From Acidimicrobiales bacterium (GTDB taxonomy: Bacteria > Actinomycetota > Acidimicrobiia > Acidimicrobiales > SHLQ01), in assembly GCA_020629375.1 (NCBI GenBank), contig JAHDDK010000006.1, positions 1 to 64,000 of the forward strand: a stretch of 64,000 nt of DNA, read 5' to 3'. Positions 54,024 through 64,000 of the stretch are shown here, piece by piece (the first letter of the stretch is position 1; each line of letters begins with the position of its first letter). A program made the position numbers and the translations under genes. Below the pieces are notes generated by a model. The model saw only the letters and a list, made by a program, of their open reading frames with translations. It did no database searches and had not been told where the DNA came from.

Positions 54024-54679
54024 GCACCGTTGGGGTCGTTCGATTTCCCGGAACCAACTGCGAGTTCGACACCGTCGAGGCCATCGAACGTCTCGGTGGC
54101 CGGGGTCGCATCATCTGGCACGAGGACACCCACCTCGACGGCATCGATGCGGTCGTGATCGCCGGTGGGTTTGCCCACGGCGACTATCTCCGTCCCGGAG
54201 CGATCGCTCGATTCTCGCCCATCATGTCCGCGGTCATCAGCGCTGCCGGAGAAGGGATGCCCGTCGTGGGCATCTGCAACGGATTCCAGGTCCTCACCGA
54301 AGCGGGATTGCTGCCCGGCGCGCTGCAGAAGAACCGCGGGCTGACGTTCATCAATGATTGGCAGAACCTGCGGGTGAGCAGCACGAACTCGGTCTTCACC
54401 TCGGCTGCCGAAGTGGATCGGAAGCTTCGGATTCCGATCAATCACTTCGAGGGCAACTTCACCTGCGACGACTCGACCCTTGATGATCTGGTGGCCAACG
54501 ACCAGATCGTCTTGACCTACGTCGACAACCCGAATGGATCCGTCGGCGACATTGCCGGCATCTGCAACCGTGAGCGCAACGTCGTGGGGCTGATGCCGCA
54601 CCCGGAGCGTGCCTCAGACGCGATGCTCGGCTCGAACGACGGCAACATTCTGATGGAGTCGCTTCTCGCATCGATCTGA
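54020..54679 (+). CDS. purQ: FGAM synthase glutaminase subunit PurQ
   Basis: A 219-residue class I glutamine amidotransferase giving ammonia to PurL. The nucleophile is the Cys in [10 protein letters not shown] (about residue 87), with the catalytic His/Glu in [21 protein letters not shown] is the family N-terminus. GTG 54020. After it, the order breaks: three signalling genes intervene before purL. Confidence 0.96.
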   Translation: MSTVGVVRFPGTNCEFDTVEAIERLGGRGRIIWHEDTHLDGIDAVVIAGGFAHGDYLRPGAIARFSPIMSAVISAAGEGMPVVGICNGFQVLTEAGLLPGALQKNRGLTFINDWQNLRVSSTNSVFTSAAEVDRKLRIPINHFEGNFTCDDSTLDDLVANDQIVLTYVDNPNGSVGDIAGICNRERNVVGLMPHPERASDAMLGSNDGNILMESLLASI

Positions 54680-54758
54680 CGCATCTTCGACGCTCAACAC
54701 CGGTGCGATTCGGACCGATTGGACGATGTGGCGCGGGCCACGTTCAGGAGGTCGAAGC

Positions 54759-55859
54759 ATGCGTATGGTCGTGGGAACTGTCGCCGAGAATCATCTCGGC
54801 GATGCACAACTGGTGTTGGTTTTCGGAACTCGTTCACAACTCACCGACGAGGGTCTCGCGTCACGATTCGCCGAGCGGTTTCCGCACGCGATCGTCGCAG
54901 GCTGTTCGACCGCTGGACAGTTTGCCGGCGATGCGCTTACCGACGACGAAGTGATCGTTACCTCTCTCGCCTTCGATCATTCGTCGGTCACCGCTGCGAC
55001 GGTCGAGGTTGACGAACCTGCCTCGTCGTTCGAGGCTGGCCGAAAGCTCGGAGCGGCGTTGGCAGTCGACGAACTGAGAGGCGTGCTCGTCCTGTCCGAT
55101 GGCACGAGTTGCAACGGATCCGCGCTCGTCGATGGACTGACCACCGAGCTCCGTGACTCGGTGACGGTTTTCGGCGGTCTCGCAGCCGATGGTGATCGAT
55201 TCGAGCAGACGGTCGTCCTCAGCGACGGCGTGGTCCGCTCGAACGTCGTGACGGCGATCGGGTTTGTCGGGGATCGCCTCGATTTCCGATCGGGAAGCGA
55301 AGGTGGTTGGGAGATCTTCGGGCCGGAGCGCATCATCACGTCGGCTACGGAGAACGTCTTGCACGAGCTCGACGGCGCACCAGCACTCGAGCTGTATTCG
55401 CGATACCTCGGAGATCGCGCCGCCGAACTGCCCGGATCTGCGTTGCTCTTTCCGCTCGCCATTCGGGCCGGCGACTCACCGCCCGAGGACGCGGTGGTTC
55501 GGACCATCCTCGGAGTCGACGAGGACCGCGGAACGATGACGTTCGCCGGAGACATGCCGGTCGGGTGGAAAGCGCAGTTGATGCGGGCGAGTTTCGATGG
55601 ACTCATCGATGGTGCCGAGGACGCCGCGGCCATGATCGGCGCAACAACCGGCCCGCAGCTGTGTATCGGAATCTCGTGTGTCGGTCGGCGCCTCGTGCTT
55701 GGACAGCGGGCCGAGGAAGAACTGGATGCCGTCGTCGAACTGCTTCCGGACGCTGCCGTGACGGGCTTCTACTCCTACGGCGAACTGGCGAAGGGTCGGT
55801 CGGGTCGTTGCGAACTGCACAACCAAACGATGACCCTCACGGTGATCTGCGAGCACTGA
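54759..55859 (+). CDS. FIST-domain sensory protein
   Basis: A 366-residue protein with FIST_N (about 20-210; VLVFGTRSQLT, AIVAGCSTAGQF, VFGGLAADGDRFEQT) and FIST_C (about 215-360; FPLAIRAG, GFYSYGELA) domains. FIST is a predicted ligand-binding module, often fused to or encoded next to cyclic-di-GMP enzymes and histidine kinases, and may sense small molecules such as amino acids. No effector domain is fused here; the two following genes supply it. The ATG at 54759 is set by AGGAGG at 54746-54751. It lies 79 bp after purQ and 4 bp before the next gene. Confidence 0.88.
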   Translation: MRMVVGTVAENHLGDAQLVLVFGTRSQLTDEGLASRFAERFPHAIVAGCSTAGQFAGDALTDDEVIVTSLAFDHSSVTAATVEVDEPASSFEAGRKLGAALAVDELRGVLVLSDGTSCNGSALVDGLTTELRDSVTVFGGLAADGDRFEQTVVLSDGVVRSNVVTAIGFVGDRLDFRSGSEGGWEIFGPERIITSATENVLHELDGAPALELYSRYLGDRAAELPGSALLFPLAIRAGDSPPEDAVVRTILGVDEDRGTMTFAGDMPVGWKAQLMRASFDGLIDGAEDAAAMIGATTGPQLCIGISCVGRRLVLGQRAEEELDAVVELLPDAAVTGFYSYGELAKGRSGRCELHNQTMTLTVICEH

Positions 55860-55863
55860 GTCG

Positions 55864-57558
55864 ATGACCGCCGCCTCTCCACAGTCGGATGACGGGACGA
55901 CTGCGCCTGGGGCCGAGGCCGAGCGGGCCGCTCGACTGGTTCGTCGCCAGCTCCGGAAATCGGGGCTCGATGTGGAGTCGGGCGCTCCCGTCGCCCGGTT
56001 CGTCGACATGGTGCGAGACACGTACGCCGAGGCCGATGATCAACGACGGCTCAACGATCACGCCTTTCGGGTCGCGTCCGACGAGATGGCACTACTCAAT
56101 CAGCAGCTCGCGGAGAAGAACGCTGCGCTGAACGATGCGCTCGAGTCGCTCCTTCGGAGTGAACAGGTCGCCGAGCTCAACGCCGAGCTCTCGGAGAAGA
56201 ATGCCGAGCTGTCCCGCCTGGCAAACACCGACTGGTTGACGGGCCTCCTCAACCGGTACTCGTTCAGCCGCGACCTGCGGATGGCTCTATCTGAGATCGG
56301 TCCGCATGACATCTTTGTCGTTGCCGTCATCGACCTCGATCGATTCAAGTTGATCAACGACACCTTCGGTCACCAGACCGGGGATCGACTGCTCGTCCAA
56401 GTCGCTGATGTGCTGCGACAGATCGAGTTGCCGGGAGATCTCATCGCCCGTCTCGGGGGCGATGAGTTCGCCTTCGGCCGGAGCGTCCACACCCTCGGCG
56501 ACGTCGATTACTTCGCCGACACGCTGTCGAATGCACTTCATCAGCCAGTCACGCTCGATCGGCAGTTCCTTCGGACAGGTGGGTCCGTCGGCCTCGCCGT
56601 CACCGATGACCCAGATGCCGATCCGACCGCGCTCATGCGTGACGCCGACACGGCGATGTATCGCGCGAAAGAAAGTTCGACGACACGATTCCGGGTGTTC
56701 GATCATCGCTTTCGACAAGAAGTCACGAGACGGTTCGCACTCGAGCGAGAGCTTCACTCCGCGATCGAACGACACCAGATCGAACTCGTCTATCAGCCGA
56801 TCGTCGATCACGAGGGTCGAGCGGTCGCCATCGAAGCACTCTCACGTTGGTCGGCACCGACCCTCGGAAGGGTCAGCCCCGACGAGTTCATTCCGGCGAT
56901 CGAACGACTCGGCCTCTCGGGTCCGTTCGGAGCACACGTCATCGAGACCGCTGCCACACAACTCGCCGACTGGCGGACCGTGCACCCCGAAGCACACGAC
57001 GTCGCCATCACCGTCAACATCGCCTACACGCAGCTGATCGACGATCGATTCGTCCAGATGGTTGAGGCAACGCTCAAGCATCACGACCTCTCGGGAGCCT
57101 GCCTGATCATCGAGATCACCGAGTCCGAACTCCTGGACGACTTCGACCGAGCAGTTGCGGCCATCGAGCGACTGCGGGGAATCGGGGTCCGAATCGCCAT
57201 CGACGACTTCGGGACCGGCTACTCGGCATTGTCGTATTTGGCACGTGTGCCGGCCGACTTCCTGAAGATCGACAAGAGCTTCGTGTGGAGCATCGACGAC
57301 CGTGCCTCTGAAGACCGTGCCGACAACGATTTCGGCGGTGGCCTCACGTCGGTGATCGTCGATCTCGCGGCTCGCCTCGGGCTCACCGCGATCGCCGAGG
57401 GCGTTGAGACCGCGGCGCAGCTCGACGCGCTGGAGGCCTGCGGCTGCGAACTTCTCCAGGGGTACTTGTTCTGCCGTCCGGTGGCGTCTGAGGCAATCCC
57501 CGAACACGCTGGATGGACGACAGCCGAATCACATCTCTTGATCGATCGGGCGGCGTGA
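55864..57558 (+). CDS. GGDEF-EAL cyclic-di-GMP protein with N-terminal coiled coil
   Basis: A 564-residue cytosolic protein. A short N-terminal region with FVDMVRDTYAEADDQRRLND, then a coiled coil (about 75-120: LAEKNAALNDALESLL, ELSEKNAELSRL), a GGDEF domain with GGDEF at 198-202 and an EAL domain with IEALSRW (EAL at 324-326), DDFGTGYSALSYL and AEGVE. Both active sites look intact. No membrane helix or PAS domain. It lies 4 bp after the FIST gene and 1 bp before its paralogue. FIST presumably supplies the input signal, through the coiled coil. Confidence 0.92.
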   Translation: MTAASPQSDDGTTAPGAEAERAARLVRRQLRKSGLDVESGAPVARFVDMVRDTYAEADDQRRLNDHAFRVASDEMALLNQQLAEKNAALNDALESLLRSEQVAELNAELSEKNAELSRLANTDWLTGLLNRYSFSRDLRMALSEIGPHDIFVVAVIDLDRFKLINDTFGHQTGDRLLVQVADVLRQIELPGDLIARLGGDEFAFGRSVHTLGDVDYFADTLSNALHQPVTLDRQFLRTGGSVGLAVTDDPDADPTALMRDADTAMYRAKESSTTRFRVFDHRFRQEVTRRFALERELHSAIERHQIELVYQPIVDHEGRAVAIEALSRWSAPTLGRVSPDEFIPAIERLGLSGPFGAHVIETAATQLADWRTVHPEAHDVAITVNIAYTQLIDDRFVQMVEATLKHHDLSGACLIIEITESELLDDFDRAVAAIERLRGIGVRIAIDDFGTGYSALSYLARVPADFLKIDKSFVWSIDDRASEDRADNDFGGGLTSVIVDLAARLGLTAIAEGVETAAQLDALEACGCELLQGYLFCRPVASEAIPEHAGWTTAESHLLIDRAA

Positions 57559-57559
57559 C

Positions 57560-59548
57560 GTGTCCGAGACAACGAACTCGGTCGGTCGATTCATCGATCT
57601 CGTTCGCTCCTCGTACGACGACCGAGAAGATCGTCAGCGGCTCGGTGAGGCGCAGCGAAAGCTCCACGACTACGCGTTCGAGAAGGCATCCGCGGAGATG
57701 GCCGAGATGGCTGATCGACTCGCCCGCAAGAACGCCGAGCTCAACGAGGCCCTCGAGAGCCTCATGCGTCGTGAGGGGATCGAGTCGCTCAACGCCGAGC
57801 TGGCATCGAAGAACGATGCACTGCGTCGGGCACTGCAGTCGGAGATGCGTACGCAGTCGATGTTCGAGACGCTGGTCGACAGTTCGCCTCACGCCATTCT
57901 GTACACCGACGAGTTTGGTCGGGTGCAGTACGTCAATCGCCAGAGCGAACTGACGCTTCGGGCAGCATCGTCCGAGCTCGATGGATTCGGCTGGCTTCGA
58001 TGGTTCGGTACGAACGAACGAAATCAGCTGCGCACCTTGCTCACCGAGCAAAACACCGACCGACTGCTACTCGAGCACCCGATCTCGTGGCCTGATGGAG
58101 CGATCCGTTGGGTGTCGACCATCGTCGCTGCTATCCGTAACGACGATCGATGTGTCGGGTGGATTGTCAATCTCGAAGACATCACCGACCGGAAGGCGAA
58201 TGAGGCCGAACTCGCCCGACTCGCGCAGACCGACGAGCTCACGAAACTGCTCAATCGGCGCTCGTTCGGAAGCGCTCTGTCTCACCTGATCGACACGGCC
58301 ACGGGCGACCAGCGAGTCGCCGTTGGCTTGATCGATCTCGATCGGTTCAAGCTGGTCAATGACACGTTCGGCCACCAGGCTGGCGACCAGCTTCTGGTGT
58401 TCGTCGCTGGCATTCTGCGGGGCCTCGCGACCTCAGCAGACGTGATCGCTCGGCTCGGTGGCGACGAATTCTCGTTCGCTCGGCTGGTCCGATCTGAGGA
58501 CGAAGCCGAGCAATTCGTCATCGATCTCGTCGACGAACTTCACCAACCCGTTTGGGTCGACAATCACCTGGTCCATGCCGGGGGATCGGTCGGATTGGTC
58601 GTGGCCGATCCGGGCGATGTCGATGCCGACTCGCTACTCCGCGACGCCGACACGGCGATGTATCGAGCCAAAGCCGATCGAAGCCGACGGTACTGCCTCT
58701 TCGACCAACGCTTCCGCGAAGAGGTGACACGACGCTTCGTTCTCGAACGCGAGCTCCACGACGCGATCGAAGAAGATCGCATCGACCTCGTCTTTCAGCC
58801 CATCGTCGATGTCGTCGCCGGTCGGACCCATGCAATCGAAGCCCTCGCCCGCTGGCGATCGGATGCGCTCGGTCCCGTTAGTCCGGTCGAATTCGTACCT
58901 GCGGCCGAGCATCTCGGGATGTCCCGAATGTTGGGCTCCCGAATTCTCACCAAGGCGATCGCACAGCTTCGCGAGTGGCGGTCGTTGTCGCCCCAGCTCG
59001 ACGATCTAGCGGTCTCGGTCAACATCACCTATTCGCAGCTCATCGCCGTCGACTTCGTCGATGAAGTGCTCGCTCTGCTGGCGGAGAACGAACTTCCATG
59101 CTCGTCGTTGATCCTCGAACTCGTCGAAAGCGACGTGCTGTCGGACTTCGACCGGGCGACAGAAGTACTCGACCGGCTTCGAGCCACGGGTATTCGGTTG
59201 GCGATCGACGATTTCGGGACGGGTTACTCGGCGCTGTCCTACCTGGCACGACTCGAGCTCGACTACCTGAAGATCGACAAGAGCTTCATCCACCAGCTCT
59301 CCAACGACGAGACGGCCGATGGTCGATTGACCGAGACGATCGTTGATCTCGCCCGTCGCTTCGGCCTGCGTCCCGTCGCCGAAGGCGTCGAGACCGCCGC
59401 GCAACGAGATCGACTCGGTCAGCTCGGATGCACGTTGCTTCAGGGATATTTCCTGGCCGAGCCGATGCGAGGAGACGATCCGAACGCTCTGGCGGTGCTG
59501 ACCCTCGGATCGGACGGCGACAACCGGGAAATGCCCGCCGCAGCCTGA
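57560..59548 (+). CDS. PAS-GGDEF-EAL cyclic-di-GMP protein, paralogue of the preceding gene
   Basis: A 662-residue cytosolic protein. It begins, like its neighbour, with FIDLVRSSYDDREDRQRL and a coiled coil of KNAELNEALESLM type (about 55-95), then adds a PAS domain (about 105-215; FETLVDSSPHAILYTDEFGR) with a PAC-like end NLEDITDRKANEAE. GGDEF is at 300-304 and EAL at 427-429 (IEALARW), with AEGVE and the DDFGTGYSALSYL loop intact. GTG start at 57560, with one base after the previous stop. The two proteins clearly come from one duplication, and the PAS domain may sense a second signal. Confidence 0.92.
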   Translation: MSETTNSVGRFIDLVRSSYDDREDRQRLGEAQRKLHDYAFEKASAEMAEMADRLARKNAELNEALESLMRREGIESLNAELASKNDALRRALQSEMRTQSMFETLVDSSPHAILYTDEFGRVQYVNRQSELTLRAASSELDGFGWLRWFGTNERNQLRTLLTEQNTDRLLLEHPISWPDGAIRWVSTIVAAIRNDDRCVGWIVNLEDITDRKANEAELARLAQTDELTKLLNRRSFGSALSHLIDTATGDQRVAVGLIDLDRFKLVNDTFGHQAGDQLLVFVAGILRGLATSADVIARLGGDEFSFARLVRSEDEAEQFVIDLVDELHQPVWVDNHLVHAGGSVGLVVADPGDVDADSLLRDADTAMYRAKADRSRRYCLFDQRFREEVTRRFVLERELHDAIEEDRIDLVFQPIVDVVAGRTHAIEALARWRSDALGPVSPVEFVPAAEHLGMSRMLGSRILTKAIAQLREWRSLSPQLDDLAVSVNITYSQLIAVDFVDEVLALLAENELPCSSLILELVESDVLSDFDRATEVLDRLRATGIRLAIDDFGTGYSALSYLARLELDYLKIDKSFIHQLSNDETADGRLTETIVDLARRFGLRPVAEGVETAAQRDRLGQLGCTLLQGYFLAEPMRGDDPNALAVLTLGSDGDNREMPAAA

Positions 59549-59643
59549 GAAAGTCCGGGCTACGAGCGGCCGAACGACGGATCGCAAACGGAGTCGAGCA
59601 AACGTGACCGACCACGACGAGGGCCGGTTAGGTTGACGTCCAT

Positions 59644-61833
<2,190 letters not shown>

Positions 61834-61836
61834 GCC

Positions 61837-63330
61837 ATGTGTGGGATCTTTGGCGTCCACGCGCCCGGCCGGCTGGTCGCTCATTTGAGTTATCTCGGTT
61901 TGTACGCCCTTCAGCATCGCGGCCAGGAGTCTTCCGGTATGGCGGTGTCGGACCGAGAGGGCGTCACGGTGGTCAAGGAGATGGGTCTCGTCTCCAATGT
62001 CTTCGACGATCGCGCGCTCACCTCGCTGCCCGGCGACATGGCCATCGGGCAGACGCGATACTCGACGACGGGGTCGTCGTCGTGGCGCAACGCCCAGCCG
62101 ATTTATCGGGGGGTTGGCGACCTCGAGTTCGCGCTCGGCCACAACGGGAACCTCGTCAACACCGCAGAGCTCGCAGAAGCTGCCGGGATGTTGCCCGGAA
62201 CAGTTGCCAGTGACTCGGACCTGGTCGGTGAGTTGATCGCCACCGAATTGCTCGGTGACGCTGCGGAGGCTGCCGATCCGCTGCTCGCAGCCCTCCAGGT
62301 TGTGCTGCCGAAGCTCCGAGGGGCGTTTTGCTTCTCGGTAATGGACCGTGACCGGATCGTAGGGGTCCGCGATCCACACGGGTTTCGGCCACTGTGCCTC
62401 GGCCGGCTCGACGACGGTGGCTGGGTGCTCGCGTCGGAGAACCCCGCGCTCGATGTCGTCGGGGCGACCTTCGTTCGCGAGCTCGACCCGGGCGAGATGA
62501 TCGTCATCGACGACGATGGCGTGCATTCGTCGAGGCCGTTCGATGCGCCGGACCCGAAATTGTGTCTTTTCGAGTTTGTCTACTTCGCCCGCCCCGACAC
62601 GAACTTGTACGGGCAGAACGTCCATCAATCCCGGGTACGGATGGGTGAGGCACTCGCCGATCAGGCACCCATTGACGCCGACCTCGTGATGGGCGTGCCT
62701 GAGTCGGGCATTCCGGCGGCTGAAGGTTTTGCCCGCGCAACGGGCATTCCGTTCGGCCATGGGCTCGTCAAGAATCGCTACATCGGTCGGACCTTCATCG
62801 CTCCCAACCAGGCGCTACGAGCGTTGGGCGTCCGGATGAAGCTCAACCCGCTCAAGGAGAACATCGCCGGCAAGCGGCTCGTGGTTGTCGATGATTCGAT
62901 CGTTCGGGGAACGACCACCAAGGCGATGGTCGCCATGTTGCGCGAGGCTGGGGCGACCGAAGTCCACCTTCGGATTTCGTCACCGCCCTACCGGTGGCCC
63001 TGCTTCTACGGGATGGATACGGGCACCAGGAGTGAGCTGCTGGCCGCGAACCTGACCGTCGACGAGATCCGGGCATACACGGGCGCGGATTCGCTCGCGT
63101 ATCTCCAGCTCGAGAGTCTCGTTTCGTCGGTCGGCGCAACCAATGCCGGATTCTGCGATGCATGTCTCACGGGTGAGTACCCGGTCGAGATTCCCGAAAC
63201 AGCCGCAAAGTTCGTCCTCGAAGACGAGTCCGCGCGAGGCCCGAGTGGCGACGACTCGAGCACCCTGGCCGCAAACGTGCTCGGCGATGACGCCGGGTCA
63301 CTCACGTTTCCCGATACGGCGACGTCATGA
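61837..63330 (+). CDS. purF: Amidophosphoribosyltransferase
   Basis: A 497-residue first-step enzyme of purine synthesis that transfers glutamine nitrogen to PRPP. Cys2 follows the initiator Met directly (MCGIFGV), so it needs only Met removal, unlike the Bacillus enzyme with its propeptide. The PRPP loop is VVVDDSIVRGTT. Four cysteines stand where the Bacillus-type 4Fe-4S ligands are (KLCLFE, WPCFYG, FCDACLTG), so an oxygen-sensitive cluster is likely. ATG 61837; stop overlaps purM (ATGA). Confidence 0.96.
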   Translation: MCGIFGVHAPGRLVAHLSYLGLYALQHRGQESSGMAVSDREGVTVVKEMGLVSNVFDDRALTSLPGDMAIGQTRYSTTGSSSWRNAQPIYRGVGDLEFALGHNGNLVNTAELAEAAGMLPGTVASDSDLVGELIATELLGDAAEAADPLLAALQVVLPKLRGAFCFSVMDRDRIVGVRDPHGFRPLCLGRLDDGGWVLASENPALDVVGATFVRELDPGEMIVIDDDGVHSSRPFDAPDPKLCLFEFVYFARPDTNLYGQNVHQSRVRMGEALADQAPIDADLVMGVPESGIPAAEGFARATGIPFGHGLVKNRYIGRTFIAPNQALRALGVRMKLNPLKENIAGKRLVVVDDSIVRGTTTKAMVAMLREAGATEVHLRISSPPYRWPCFYGMDTGTRSELLAANLTVDEIRAYTGADSLAYLQLESLVSSVGATNAGFCDACLTGEYPVEIPETAAKFVLEDESARGPSGDDSSTLAANVLGDDAGSLTFPDTATS

Positions 63331-64000
63331 GCGGGGCCACATACCGCGACTCCGGCGTCGACATTGATGCCGGCGAAGCAGCTGTCGAACGAATCAAGCC
63401 GCTCGTGGCATCGACTGCCGACCGCCCAGGTGTCATCGGCAGCATCGGCGGGTTCGGTGGCATGTTCGATCTCGCTGCCGCAGGTCATGGCGATTCGCTG
63501 CTCGTGTCGTCGACCGACGGCGTCGGAACAAAAGCGCTCGTCGCGACAGCAGCCGATCGGTTCGACACGATCGGTGTCGATCTCGTTGCCATGTGCGTCG
63601 ACGACATCGTCTGTCAGGGTGCTGCACCCCTCTTCTTCCTCGATTACGTGTCTGTCGGGTCGCTCGACCCTGACCAGATGCAGGCATTGGTCTCGGGTGT
63701 CGCAGATGGCTGTCGCCAATCGGGTGCTGCGCTCGTCGGCGGGGAGATGGCCGAACATCCCGGCGTGATGGAGCCTGGCGAGTTCGATCTGGTCGGCTTC
63801 TGCGTCGGCGCAGTTCGGCGTGATCGAGTGATCGACGGGAGTCGCGTACGGCCGGGCGATGCGATCATTGGCATCGGCTCGCCCAATCTTCGATCGAATG
63901 GGTTCTCGCTCGCTCGGCGAGTGTTCTTCGACATGGCTGGTATGACGCTTGACGAGCCGGCATGGGATGGCGCCGATCGAACCCTCGCAGAGGTCATGCT
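63327..64000 (+). CDS. purM: AIR synthase PurM, N-terminal part (runs off the window)
   Basis: The first 224 codons of phosphoribosylformylglycinamidine cyclo-ligase. TYRDSGVDIDAGEAAVERIK is the diagnostic start; IGSIGGFGGMFDL, VSSTDGVGTKALVA, DIVCQGAAPLFFLDYVSVG and GGEMAEHPGVM follow in order. Starts by overlapping purF. The frame is intact to the edge of the window. Confidence 0.95.
   Translation, partial: MSGATYRDSGVDIDAGEAAVERIKPLVASTADRPGVIGSIGGFGGMFDLAAAGHGDSLLVSSTDGVGTKALVATAADRFDTIGVDLVAMCVDDIVCQGAAPLFFLDYVSVGSLDPDQMQALVSGVADGCRQSGAALVGGEMAEHPGVMEPGEFDLVGFCVGAVRRDRVIDGSRVRPGDAIIGIGSPNLRSNGFSLARRVFFDMAGMTLDEPAWDGADRTLAEVM

Overview
The window looks like a chromosomal origin region of a high-GC actinobacterium. 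Gene content and protein style (cca, sigM, trxB-trxA, a CwlM-like protein, parB-parA, rsmG, jag, yidC, yidD, rnpA, rpmH, dnaA, dnaN; DUF5318; HspR-controlled dnaK) point to the class Acidimicrobiia, perhaps an Ilumatobacter relative. That placement is inference from recognised families and gene order, not from a database search.

Layout. 1-63 is the start of a NYN-domain gene leaving the window. 160-4633 has kynureninase, a DHA1 transporter and a GGDEF-EAL protein. 4750-12730 is a run of membrane and ion genes: a CNNM/CBS protein, a KhtT-KhtU K+/H+ antiporter pair, a CPA2 antiporter with universal-stress domains, and a cation-chloride cotransporter relative. 12756-16185 holds a BBOX-like dioxygenase, panB, DUF5318 and a methyltransferase. 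16205-27502 is the conserved actinobacterial block beside the origin, but without murJ; its kinase carries an extracytoplasmic discoidin-like domain, and its amidase-like protein has lost the catalytic motifs. 27553-32849 is a minus-strand operon rpmH-rnpA-yidD-yidC-jag-rsmG-parA-parB with two perfect parS sites between rsmG and parA. A 601-bp gap full of inverted and direct repeats separates rpmH from dnaA. The dnaA-dnaN gap has DnaA-box-like sites and is the likely oriC. dnaN is followed by a pterin dehydratase gene and gpmI, not by recF-gyrB.

39058-47471 is a heat-shock region: dnaK-grpE-dnaJ-hspR, an M14 peptidase, and clpB, with HspR operators (HAIR) before dnaK and clpB. Between the peptidase and clpB, on the minus strand, lies a glycine/proline-reductase-B-like gene interrupted by one in-frame TGA exactly where the family has Cys or selenocysteine (UPVCHQ). 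A hairpin with a GGUCU loop sits 21 nt after that codon. I read it as a selenoprotein that gene callers would split in two; it is the most striking item here.

48849-64000 is a purine biosynthesis cluster, purA-purD-purB-purC-purS-purQ-purL-purF-purM (purM incomplete). A three-gene signalling unit (a FIST sensor and two paralogous GGDEF-EAL proteins) is inserted between purQ and purL. No tRNA, rRNA, insertion sequence, prophage or CRISPR array was recognised.
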